This document shows, piece after piece, positions 41,301 through 48,793 of a DNA stretch of 64,000 nt; position 1 is the stretch's first letter; every line of letters begins with the position of its first letter. Under the pieces are notes generated by a model. The model saw only the letters and a program-made list of their open reading frames with translations, had not been told where the DNA came from and did not search any database. The stretch is from JAUMBM01 sp964645715 (lineage in GTDB: Bacteria; Bacteroidota; Bacteroidia; Chitinophagales; Saprospiraceae). Location: the NCBI GenBank assembly GCA_964645715.1, contig CAZYAO010000016.1, positions 9,703 through 73,702 on the forward strand, given 5' to 3'. Position numbers and translations under genes: made by a program.

Positions 41301-43274
41301 ATGAATGATATGAAACAAGGAGAGGACATTCGACCCAACCCTTCTGACTACAATGCCAGTAATATTACGGCACTCGAAGGGCTCGAAGCCGTGCGCAAGC
41401 GGCCTGGCATGTATATTGGAAGTACAGATACCAAGGGACTCCACCATTTGGTATGGGAGGTCGTCGATAACTCTATCGATGAGCACCTGGCGGGTTATTG
41501 TACAGACATAGATCTTGTGATCCATGCGGATAATTCGGTCACGGTCAGAGACAATGGGCGCGGTATTCCCACGGGTATGCACGAAAAGCTGAATAAGTCT
41601 GCCTTGGAGGTGGTCATGACGGTGCTGCACGCAGGGGGCAAGTTTGATAAAGACACCTATAAGGTATCGGGAGGTCTGCACGGCGTGGGTATTTCCTGCG
41701 TCAATGCATTGTCGACCTATGTGCGGGTAGAAGTACATCGCGAGGGCAAGATTTTTGAGCAGGAGTACAGTATTGGCAAACCCCTTGGGGAAGTTAAAGT
41801 AATTGGTGAATCTGATCGCACGGGAACGACCGTCACCTTCCGGCCTGACGATACTATTTTCGAAACGACGGAGTTTAAATACGAGGTACTGGCTGCCCGT
41901 CTTCGGGAGATGGCCTACCTCAATGCCGGGCTGCGGCTGAGTCTCACGGACGAGCGCGAGTTGGATGATAAAAAGGAGCGGCGTGAGGATTTTCATTCGG
42001 AAGGCGGGCTGCGCGAATTTGTGCTCTACCTCGATGAAGGCAAGACCAAGCTCATTGATAAGCCCATCTGGGTAAAAGGAGAGGAAGAGAATGTAGAGGT
42101 GGAAGTGGCCATACAGTACAACACTTCTTTCTCAGAAAACATTTATTCTTTCGTCAACAACATTAACACCCGGGAGGGGGGCACACATGTTGCCGGCTTC
42201 CGCCGTGCGTTAACCCGTGTATTCAGCAAATACGGGGAAGACAGCGGGATGTTTAAAAAGCTTAAGTTCAAGGTCTCCGGGGAAGATTTCCGGGAAGGTC
42301 TCACCGCTGTGGTATCGGTCAAGGTACCTGAGCCGCAGTTTAAAGGACAGACAAAAGGTGAGCTTGGCAATTCTGAGGTTACGGGTATCGTGTCCCGATC
42401 TGTTGGTGACGCACTGATGGTTTTTTTGGAAGAAAACCCCAATGAGGCTCGCCGCATTGTAGATAAGGTGATTTTAGCAGCTACTGCCCGCCATGCTGCG
42501 CGCAAGGCGCGGGAGATGGTGCAGCGCAAAAACGTGCTCACTGGCGGAGGGCTGCCCGGCAAACTGGCCGACTGCAGTTCGCGGGATCCCGGAGAGGCTG
42601 AGATATTCCTTGTGGAAGGGGACTCGGCCGGTGGCACGGCCAAGCAGGGGCGCGACCGCAATTTTCAGGCAATTTTACCGCTGCGCGGAAAAATCCTCAA
42701 CGTAGAGAAGGCCATGGAGCATAAGATCTACGAAAATGAGGAAATTAAAAACCTTTTTACCGCGCTTGGGGTGCGTATTGAGGAGGGCAGCGATGGCGAG
42801 CGGGTGCTGAATATTGAAAAACTCCGCTATCATAAGGTCATCATCATGTGTGATGCCGATGTTGACGGCAGCCACATAACCACGCTCATACTCACCTTCT
42901 TTTTCCGCTACATGCGCGAGTTAGTAGAGCAGGGGTATATCTACATTGCGCAACCGCCGTTGTATTTGGTCAAAAAAGGAAAAAATGCTGTGTATGCCTG
43001 GAACGAAGAGGAGCGACTCCAGGCTGTTGCCCAGTTTGGCGGGCACGAAAATGACAACAATATCAAGATTCAGCGCTATAAGGGATTGGGTGAGATGAAT
43101 GCCGAGCAGCTTTGGGAGACGACGATGGATCCGAGCATGCGCAACCTGCAGCAGGTGACCATTGAGGATGCCCGTGAGGCCGACCGTGTTTTTGCTATGC
43201 TGATGGGCGATGAGGTGCCACCGCGGCGTGCATTTATTGAGGCCAATGCTAAGTATGCTAAGGTAGACGCCTGA
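41301..43274 (+). CDS. gyrB: DNA gyrase subunit B
   Basis: ATPase and TOPRIM subunit of gyrase. The 657-residue protein shows the GHKL ATPase motifs EVVDNSIDEHLAG, DNGRGIPTG and GGLHGVGISCVNAL, TOPRIM EGDSAGGTAKQGRDR, DADVDGSHI, and the C-terminal QRYKGLGEMNAEQLWETTMD. The KYAKVDA end and compact length are typical of Bacteroidota GyrB, and the EGDSAGGTAKQGRD form with the short C-terminus favours GyrB over ParE. It is followed by a strong terminator. Confidence 0.95.
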   Translation: MNDMKQGEDIRPNPSDYNASNITALEGLEAVRKRPGMYIGSTDTKGLHHLVWEVVDNSIDEHLAGYCTDIDLVIHADNSVTVRDNGRGIPTGMHEKLNKSALEVVMTVLHAGGKFDKDTYKVSGGLHGVGISCVNALSTYVRVEVHREGKIFEQEYSIGKPLGEVKVIGESDRTGTTVTFRPDDTIFETTEFKYEVLAARLREMAYLNAGLRLSLTDERELDDKKERREDFHSEGGLREFVLYLDEGKTKLIDKPIWVKGEEENVEVEVAIQYNTSFSENIYSFVNNINTREGGTHVAGFRRALTRVFSKYGEDSGMFKKLKFKVSGEDFREGLTAVVSVKVPEPQFKGQTKGELGNSEVTGIVSRSVGDALMVFLEENPNEARRIVDKVILAATARHAARKAREMVQRKNVLTGGGLPGKLADCSSRDPGEAEIFLVEGDSAGGTAKQGRDRNFQAILPLRGKILNVEKAMEHKIYENEEIKNLFTALGVRIEEGSDGERVLNIEKLRYHKVIIMCDADVDGSHITTLILTFFFRYMRELVEQGYIYIAQPPLYLVKKGKNAVYAWNEEERLQAVAQFGGHENDNNIKIQRYKGLGEMNAEQLWETTMDPSMRNLQQVTIEDAREADRVFAMLMGDEVPPRRAFIEANAKYAKVDA

Positions 43275-43294
43275 TGCGGCTGTTGGACGGGTAG

Positions 43295-43334
43295 AACGTT
43301 CTGTAGCAGCAACAGCTGCTACAGAACGTTTTTT
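43295..43334 (+). terminator. gyrB terminator, perfect 16-bp hairpin
   Basis: AACGTTCTGTAGCAGC (43295-43310) pairs perfectly with 43315-43330 around AACA, followed by TTTT. It begins 21 bases after the gyrB stop. The broken Crp/Fnr gene begins immediately after it. Confidence 0.8.
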
Positions 43335-43340
43335 ATTTGG

Positions 43341-43757
43341 AGAAATCTTCGAAACTATTGGATTGACGATATTGGAAACGAAATAACCTGTTTTTTCGTA
43401 GCGCCAGATAACTTTATCTCGGCTTTCACTAGCTTTCTAACCAATACGCCAGCAAACGAAAATATTGCGGCTTTGGAAGCCACGGAATTGAGGGTGATTT
43501 CCAAAAAAGCGTTGGAAGACCTGTCTGATGTTTTTCCCAAATTGCATGTTTTCAGACGCATAATTGCAGAGAATCTATTTATCATGATGGAAAGAAGGAT
43601 TGCGATGCTGCAATTGCAATCGGCTCAGGAAAGGTATGAAAGTATGTTGAAGGAAAACCCTGAGATTATCTTGCGCGTGCCACTCCAATACACGGCATCA
43701 TTTCTTGGCATAACCCCTCAGCACCTCAGCAGATTAAGAAAAGAGTTACCCAAGTGA
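43341..43757 (+). pseudogene. Crp/Fnr-family regulator, 5'-truncated remnant
   Basis: From 43341 the frame reads as the second part of a Bacteroidota Crp/Fnr-type regulator: LRNYWIDDIGNEIT and FISAFTSFLTNTPANENIAA from the cyclic-nucleotide-binding fold, then the long helix and the winged helix-turn-helix VPLQYTASFLGITPQHLSRL ending ...KELPK. The first 50 or so residues of the family are missing: upstream in frame is only the gyrB terminator with no start codon. An internal ATG at 43473 could allow a 94-residue product with just the dimer helix and DNA-binding domain. The break exactly at the terminator suggests a deletion or insertion junction. Confidence 0.78.
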
Positions 43758-43830
43758 TTTCTTAACAAATGTTCAGTACGATGTCCGGCAGAGCTTTGAC
43801 ATTTGTTGCATCATTCAAAATGCAGCAAAG

Positions 43831-44397
43831 ATGGGGAAACGGGCATTGATTTTGGGGATCGTAAGCATATTGACTACGTCTATTGCAGCGCAAGCTGGGG
43901 AGAAGGGAAGCAGATATGGCATTGAAACAGATATTCTCTGGCCATTTTTTCCGGGTGCTACGAGGACGCACTTCACCGTTAAACTATGGGAGAAAGGGGA
44001 TTTACGGGGAGATATTTATGCTGGTATCAATATAGATTTCCCGCAGGAACGTGAGACGGAAGGTCGCTTTGCCGACTACAGTATTGCCAGTGGATACAGG
44101 CAATATTTTTGGAAAGGATTGCATGTAGAATTTTCGCAGACTACCGGACTTGGTGTTTTGCAGAACCATGTTACAACCGGAGAGACATATAACAGTTTTG
44201 ATTGGCTGGTTACAGGATATATTGGATATAAGTTTGCGTTTGCGGGTCAGAGGCTTTACGTTTTACCTCAATTTGGGCTTGCCAGGGTTATCTATAAATC
44301 AAATCCCTGGCCGATTTATGAAGACGAAACATTGACTAAAGAAGTTGGTGAGTCCTCGTTTATGTTGGGTTCATTGCGGTTTGGGTATAATTTTTAG
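43831..44397 (+). CDS. Predicted outer-membrane beta-barrel protein
   Basis: 188 residues with signal peptide (MGKRALILGIVSILTTSIAA) and alternating amphipathic strands (GDIYAGINIDF, YSIASGYRQYFWKGLHVEF, WLVTGYIGYKFAFAGQRLYV). It ends in aromatic SLRFGYNF, as for small outer-membrane barrels recognised by BAM. Function unknown. It follows the truncated Crp/Fnr gene by 73 bases; such a regulator and membrane-protein pairing is common in Bacteroidota and may have been acquired together. A/T content is higher than in flanking housekeeping genes. Confidence 0.62.
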   Translation: MGKRALILGIVSILTTSIAAQAGEKGSRYGIETDILWPFFPGATRTHFTVKLWEKGDLRGDIYAGINIDFPQERETEGRFADYSIASGYRQYFWKGLHVEFSQTTGLGVLQNHVTTGETYNSFDWLVTGYIGYKFAFAGQRLYVLPQFGLARVIYKSNPWPIYEDETLTKEVGESSFMLGSLRFGYNF

Positions 44398-44571
44398 GGG
44401 TGTTAACCGGATTGTTGCGTTGGGTGGGGGTGAAGATTACAGGGCTACGCCCCTTGATGGGGGATGATGGTTGTGCTATGGAGATTTGGGGGCTACGCCC
44501 TTGATTTTGAATAAATTGCATTGCCCAAAAACGGGGTTTCAGCGTTAAAGTCAGACACTTGCCCTGTGTTG

Positions 44572-44755
44572 GGGGCGTTGGCCCCTGAAATCTCCGTAGC
44601 ACACCCGTAGTTTCCTGCTCACGGGGCGTTGGCCCCTGAAATCTCCGTAGCACACCCGTAGTTTCCTGCTCACGGGGCGTTGGCCCCTGAAATCTGCGTA
44701 GCACACCCGTAGTTTCCCTGCTCACGGGGCGTTGGCCCTGAAATCTCCGTAGCAC
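44572..44755. repeat. Tandem array, 3.6 copies of a 51-bp unit
   Basis: Copies start at 44572, 44623, 44674 and 44726; the third is 52 bases because of an extra C, and the last is partial. Each unit holds the inverted repeat GGGGC-GTTG-GCCCC followed by CTGAAATCTCCGTAGCAC. Because 51 is a multiple of three, the minus strand reads as a 17-residue repeat (VLRRFQGPTPREQETTG). It is probably a REP-like intergenic element rather than a protein. Confidence 0.85.
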
Positions 44756-44968
44756 CAATCATTCCATTCTCCAGCCATCTGCCCTTCATCCTTTTGACGC
44801 AAATGCTACATTTTGTCAACTGTCCGAAAAAATCTTCCAGATCGCCCGGAAAGTACGCCCATAACTCGCCGGTCAACAGCCCTGCCAATGCCATCTCACT
44901 CAAAATGGGGGCCTACACGAACAGCCATCAATTCCTTCCGAAAGGGAATCCCCTTCCTCATTTTTTTC

Positions 44969-44984
44969 TACGAAAAAATTCGTA
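44969..44984. promoter_or_regulatory. BlaI operator 1 (upstream of -33)
   Basis: 16-base palindrome TACGAAAAAATTCGTA. It ends six bases before the -33 box of the blaI promoter and shares TACGA-N6-TCGTA with two further copies. Confidence 0.7.
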
Positions 44985-44990
44985 AATAAG

Positions 44991-45022
44991 TTTGCACGTA
45001 CGATAGCTTTCGTATATATTTG
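44991..45022 (+). promoter_or_regulatory. blaI promoter (TTTG-N20-TATATTTG)
   Basis: -33 TTTG at 44991-44994 and -7 TATATTTG at 45015-45022 with a 20-base spacer, an exact consensus match. Operator 2 fills the spacer and operator 3 covers the predicted start site near 45029. Confidence 0.75.
44999..45014. promoter_or_regulatory. BlaI operator 2 (between -33 and -7)
   Basis: 16-base near-palindrome TACGATAGCTTTCGTA located entirely inside the promoter spacer; start-to-start distance to operator 1 is 30 bases. Confidence 0.7.
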
Positions 45023-45026
45023 TGTG

Positions 45027-45042
45027 TACGAAATTATTCGTA
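45027..45042. promoter_or_regulatory. BlaI operator 3 (over the transcription start)
   Basis: 16-base near-palindrome TACGAAATTATTCGTA, four bases after the -7 box and 20 bases before the blaI ATG; start-to-start distance to operator 2 is 28 bases. Confidence 0.7.
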
Positions 45043-45062
45043 TTAATAAGAATGCTGACAGC

Positions 45063-45464
45063 ATGATAAGACCTACGGAATCGGAACTGGAAATACTACA
45101 GGTGTTGTGGTCAGAAGGCCCCAGTACAGTGCGGGTGGTACACGAAAAACTGAGCGGTGACCGCCAAAAGGAAGTTGGTTATACAACCACGCTTAAACTC
45201 ATGCAGATTATGCTGGAGAAGGGGCTGTTGCTGCGGGACGAGTCTCAGCGCACCCACGTTTACCGTGCATTGGTAGAGGAGTCGGCGATACGGCAGGGGC
45301 TGCTGCAGCGATTTGTCGATACGGCTTTCCGGGGCTCTGCCTCTCAGTTGGTACTGGAACTTTTGGGGCAGCACCAGACAGATGCGCAGGAGCTGGAAGC
45401 CATCCGGCAATTAATAGACCGGATAGAACAGGAGGGGGATCGTTCTGCAGACCAACAAAAATAG
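45063..45464 (+). CDS. BlaI/MecI-family transcriptional repressor
   Basis: Dimeric winged-helix repressor of 133 residues. The DNA-binding domain reads TESELEILQVLWSEGPSTVR, KEVGYTTTLKLMQIMLEKGL and RTHVYRALVEE, and the C-terminal helices dimerise. The ATG at 45063 places it just after three TACGA/TCGTA palindromes that bracket its promoter, so it almost certainly represses itself and the downstream M56 gene. In the family the M56 membrane protease inactivates the repressor on signal. Six bases separate it from that gene. Confidence 0.92.
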   Translation: MIRPTESELEILQVLWSEGPSTVRVVHEKLSGDRQKEVGYTTTLKLMQIMLEKGLLLRDESQRTHVYRALVEESAIRQGLLQRFVDTAFRGSASQLVLELLGQHQTDAQELEAIRQLIDRIEQEGDRSADQQK

Positions 45465-45470
45465 AACGTT

Positions 45471-47447
45471 ATGCTACTTACAAGCTATTCTTCAGGTATG
45501 TATGCATTGGGATGGATGGTGATTCACTCATGGTGGCAGGCGAGTGTCATTGGACTGTTGCTGTGGGCTTGCTTATACCAGCTTAGGCAGCGCGATGCCC
45601 GCCTTCGCTATGGCCTGGCCTATGCTGCACTCTTACTGCAGTGGGTGGCCAGCCTGGCTACCTGGGCATATCTGTATACGCCCAAGCAGGTGTTGCAGCT
45701 ATCGACAGACTGGCCGATGGCTACCTATGCCGCCATGCCGGCGGCTTCAACGACCGAAGTACTTCCGTGGTACGAACTGACTATCAATTGGATTGACGGT
45801 CATACGACTTGGATTGTAGCGCTGTGGCTGGCAGGCATGAGTTTTTTTGCTGTCCGACTGTTGCTGGGGCTGGCATTTATCCGCCGATTGAGAGCGCAGG
45901 CACAGCCGTTGGAGACAGGGCAGGTCATGCTACAGTTGTTGGCAGACAGACTAGGCTTGCACAAACCGGTGCGGCTGATGGCTTCGGCAGATGTATCTGT
46001 ACCACTGGTCGTAGGTCAGCTAAAGCCCCTGATTTTATTTCCTGTGGGGCTGATCAATCAGTTGAGCCCCGCGCAGACGGAGGCTATTCTGGCGCATGAG
46101 CTGGCGCACATTTATCGCTATGATTACTGGCTCAACCTGTTGCAATATGTCATCGAAGCTATTTTTTACTACCATCCGGTTATTTGGTGGATCGGCAGTG
46201 TGGTACGGAGGGAGCGGGAACATTGTTGCGATGATGTAGCGGTGGCACTGGTGGGCAACCGCGTAACCTACGCCCGCACCTTGCTGGCCATGGAAGCATA
46301 CCAGCAGCCGGGCAGTTCACTGGCCCCTGCTTTCGCTGCCGGCAAAAAGCAGCTGCTGGGGCGCGTGGAGAGAATTTTATTACCAAACATCAATCAATCA
46401 GATATGCGTACAAAGTTAGTAATTACAGGGCTGTTGCTGGTTTCAGCAGTCATTTTTTCCTTCCGGCAGCCTCTGCAGGGGAGGAGTGCTGATGCAACCA
46501 CTTTCATTGAAAGCCAGAGAGACAGCCTGCCCATTGAAAAAAAGCGTATGGTCTTTGTGAAAGAAGGCCAGGAGGTAGATGTCACTTGGGTCAATGGCAA
46601 AATTAATGCGCTGAGTATTGACGGGAAAGCTATCCCAAGCGATCAATTACCCGCCTATGAGGCAAGAATAGCTGACATGGTCAGGTCTATGCCTGTGCCT
46701 CCCACGCCCCCTACGCCTCCGACACCTCCCGGTCTGCAAGGTGGTACTGAAGATATCAGGCAGGTGCAGATTTTCAAAGAAGGAGATGAGCAGCGCATTG
46801 TAATCACCCGCAACGGATCGCTGTCTGCAACAAGAGAAGGGTCGGACACAATCATTATCGTCGATCCACAGGGCAGGAAATCACCCGATACGGTTATTGT
46901 TGTCAATGTGCGGGACGGGGCCAACGCACCTGGTAGAATGGAACTGCGGAAAGCAGATAACGATGCCAGGCGTATGGTGATCATCACGGAGGATATTGAA
47001 GGCCCGGCGCTGGGCTTACCCGCTTCACCTGAGGGTATACGTCGGATAGACATCACGAAGAACAATGAGATGATAATTCAGCACTTGGGTACAGGGAGTA
47101 TCGAGAGCGATTCCGTCATCATTTCACGCACCATTCGACTGGAAGATATGTCTGATGGCTTCGCCTTTGGGGCAGGAAGTCCGCTGATTTTCAAGGAAGT
47201 TACGGAAGGATCAGGCAGATTGCCTGCTACATTCTTCACTGCCAGCTCTGTTGAAATGTTGCTGATGCGGGAAGGAGTAATTACGGATCCGGGCAATTAC
47301 AAAATGGAGCTCACCCACACGAGCCTAAAAATTGACGGAAAGCGGCAGAGCGATGAACTGCATCGCCGGGTGAAAGCTGTCTACGAGGTGGAGACAGGTC
47401 GCACGATGACCGTCAAATCGCGGGTGGTTGTAGTTAAAATTGATTAA
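45471..47447 (+). CDS. BlaR1-type M56-family membrane metalloprotease, without a penicillin-binding sensor
   Basis: Inner-membrane zinc protease, 658 residues. Four hydrophobic spans are seen in the N-terminal 330 residues. The zinc motif HELAHIYRYDYW and the downstream EREHCCDDVA lie between spans, and a last span (about 308-326, LVITGLLLVSAVIFSF) leads to a periplasmic part. That part has a PVPPTPPTPPTPP linker and beta-rich sequence of unknown fold; the SxxK-type transpeptidase-like sensor of true BlaR1 is absent. The signal it perceives is therefore unknown. It is co-transcribed with the repressor gene. Confidence 0.87.
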   Translation: MLLTSYSSGMYALGWMVIHSWWQASVIGLLLWACLYQLRQRDARLRYGLAYAALLLQWVASLATWAYLYTPKQVLQLSTDWPMATYAAMPAASTTEVLPWYELTINWIDGHTTWIVALWLAGMSFFAVRLLLGLAFIRRLRAQAQPLETGQVMLQLLADRLGLHKPVRLMASADVSVPLVVGQLKPLILFPVGLINQLSPAQTEAILAHELAHIYRYDYWLNLLQYVIEAIFYYHPVIWWIGSVVRREREHCCDDVAVALVGNRVTYARTLLAMEAYQQPGSSLAPAFAAGKKQLLGRVERILLPNINQSDMRTKLVITGLLLVSAVIFSFRQPLQGRSADATTFIESQRDSLPIEKKRMVFVKEGQEVDVTWVNGKINALSIDGKAIPSDQLPAYEARIADMVRSMPVPPTPPTPPTPPGLQGGTEDIRQVQIFKEGDEQRIVITRNGSLSATREGSDTIIIVDPQGRKSPDTVIVVNVRDGANAPGRMELRKADNDARRMVIITEDIEGPALGLPASPEGIRRIDITKNNEMIIQHLGTGSIESDSVIISRTIRLEDMSDGFAFGAGSPLIFKEVTEGSGRLPATFFTASSVEMLLMREGVITDPGNYKMELTHTSLKIDGKRQSDELHRRVKAVYEVETGRTMTVKSRVVVVKID

Positions 47448-47448
47448 T

Positions 47449-47504
47449 GCTTTTGCCGAGCACTCTTTGGTAGCATCGGCTACCAAAGAGTGCTCGGCAA
47501 AAGC
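47449..47504. repeat. Perfect 26-bp palindrome after the M56 gene
   Basis: 47449-47474 pairs without mismatch with 47479-47504 around a 4-base loop, starting two bases after the stop. There is no T-run, so it may act as an RNA processing or bidirectional termination structure rather than a classical terminator. Confidence 0.7.
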
Positions 47505-47566
47505 CTGTCGCATGTGCGTGTGCAGATGAAGGCTTTGTATGCCTGATATTTTATGTATCGGTTTAC

Positions 47567-47574
47567 TATCTTTG
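47567..47574 (+). promoter_or_regulatory. Candidate -7 box (TATCTTTG) for the aminotransferase gene
   Basis: TATCTTTG lies 21 bases ahead of the ATG at 47595. No TTTG occurs at the standard -33 distance; the nearest upstream TTTG (47534-47537) is 29 bases away. Confidence 0.4.
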
Positions 47575-47594
47575 CAGCATAAAAGCGTATCCCC

Positions 47595-48728
47595 ATGCCA
47601 AACTTACAGATGGTAGACCTGCACAGCCAATACCTCAACATGCAGGATGAAATTGACAGTGCCGTGCTGAACGTCATCCGTTCGGGTGCATTCATCAACG
47701 GCCCTGCCGTAAAATCCTTTCAGGCAAATCTGGAAAAATATTTGCGCGTAGACCATGTAATCCCTTGCGCCAACGGCACCGATGCCCTGCAGATTGCCAT
47801 GATGGCACTCGACCTGCAGCCGGGTGATGAGGTGATTGTACCTGCCTTTACCTATGTTGCCACGGCCGAAGTGATTGCCCTGCTGGGATTAAAGCCCGTC
47901 ATGGTCGATGTAGATCCTGATACTTTCAACATAACTGCCGAGCTGATAGCACCTGCCATCACGGAGCGGACGCGCGCAATCGTCCCTGTTCACTTGTTTG
48001 GGCAAAGCTGTGACATGGAGCCCATCATTGCACTGGCCCGGCGGCACAAGCTCTGGATTGTAGAGGACAATGCCCAGGCAATTGGCGCCGAGTACACTTT
48101 TTCTGACGGCCGGGTGCTGCGCACTGGTGCGCTGGGGCACATTGGCTGTACTTCTTTTTACCCCTCCAAAAACCTGGGCGCTTATGGCGATGGCGGGGCG
48201 CTTTACACCAACGATGCAGAACACGCGGCCCGTTGCCGGGCCGTGGCCAACCACGGACAATCCGTGCGCCGCTACTACCACGATTTTGTGGGCGTAAATT
48301 CGCGTCTCGATTCGATACAGGCGGCGATACTGGACATCAAACTCGGGCGGCTGGATGATTACATCCGCGCCCGCCAGGCGGCGGCGGACTTCTACGATCA
48401 CGCGCTGGCTGGCCTCCCTGGGCTGCACACGCCTGTGCGGCAGGCGGGCAGCACCCACGTTTTTCACCAATACACCTTGAAGATCGACGGCGGACGCCGC
48501 GACGCGCTGCAGGCTTTTTTACAGGAAAAAAGCGTGCCCACCATGATTTACTACCCCGTTCCTTTGTATAAGCAGGATGCTTACAAGACAGCAGCGGCCA
48601 ACGAAGTTGATGAGTTACCGGTGACGGAGGCGCTTTGCCAGTCGGTGATAAGCCTGCCCATGCACACTGAGTTTAAGGAGTCAGACCTCGCCTTTATTGC
48701 GGAGCAGGTAAAAGCCTTTGGCTGGTAG
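47595..48728 (+). CDS. DegT/DnrJ/EryC1/StrS-family PLP sugar aminotransferase
   Basis: Transfers an amino group to a nucleotide-keto-sugar for surface polysaccharide. The 377-residue protein has NGTDALQIAMMALDL, VPAFTYVATAEVI, VHLFGQSCDMEPI, EDNAQAIGAEY, and the PLP lysine in SFYPSKNLGAYGDGG. The overall pattern resembles WbpE-type enzymes that act on UDP-linked 3-keto-hexuronic acids, but this assignment is only suggestive. It is a lone gene here, framed by two long hairpins, without other glycan genes beside it. Confidence 0.88.
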   Translation: MPNLQMVDLHSQYLNMQDEIDSAVLNVIRSGAFINGPAVKSFQANLEKYLRVDHVIPCANGTDALQIAMMALDLQPGDEVIVPAFTYVATAEVIALLGLKPVMVDVDPDTFNITAELIAPAITERTRAIVPVHLFGQSCDMEPIIALARRHKLWIVEDNAQAIGAEYTFSDGRVLRTGALGHIGCTSFYPSKNLGAYGDGGALYTNDAEHAARCRAVANHGQSVRRYYHDFVGVNSRLDSIQAAILDIKLGRLDDYIRARQAAADFYDHALAGLPGLHTPVRQAGSTHVFHQYTLKIDGGRRDALQAFLQEKSVPTMIYYPVPLYKQDAYKTAAANEVDELPVTEALCQSVISLPMHTEFKESDLAFIAEQVKAFGW

Positions 48729-48736
48729 TAGGTTGA

Positions 48737-48772
48737 TTTCCGGCATATTGGGACGCCCCAATATGCCGGAAA
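48737..48772. terminator. Perfect 16-bp hairpin between convergent genes
   Basis: TTTCCGGCATATTGGG (48737-48752) pairs exactly with 48757-48772 around ACGC. It lies between the aminotransferase and the convergent decarboxylase. CTTTTG follows on the plus side; it may terminate both transcripts. Confidence 0.6.
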
Positions 48773-48793
48773 TGCTTTTGCCCTAGCTGGCTG

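Larger units (their letters stand above)
44398..45062. other. Gene-poor region with repeats and the blaI control region
   Basis: 665 bases without a supported gene. From 44430 to 44520 there are two imperfect copies of a GGGCTACGCCC-centred element, the second preceded by GTGCTATGGAGATTT. It is the reverse-complement relative of the 51-bp units at 44572-44755. From 44760 to 44940 there is unique sequence with a short minus-strand frame that I do not accept as a gene. From 44969 onward lie the blaI operators and promoter. Confidence 0.6.

Noticed and set aside
43473..43757. Complete small regulator gene of 94 codons
   Set aside because: In-frame family similarity continues upstream to about 43341 without a start codon, so it is better described as a truncated Crp/Fnr gene.
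44572..44755. CRISPR array
   Set aside because: Units are contiguous tandem repeats with no unique spacers, and no cas gene is present.
44360..44758. 132-codon minus-strand frame with a 17-residue repeat (VLRRFQGPTPREQETTG)
   Set aside because: The protein repeat is the direct product of the 51-bp DNA repeats and runs through their relatives; intergenic REP-like DNA is a better explanation.
44670..44903. 77-codon minus-strand frame beginning MSEMALAGLLTGELWAYFPG
   Set aside because: It ends within the 51-bp repeats and has no recognisable domain; it could be a gene remnant, but support is too weak.
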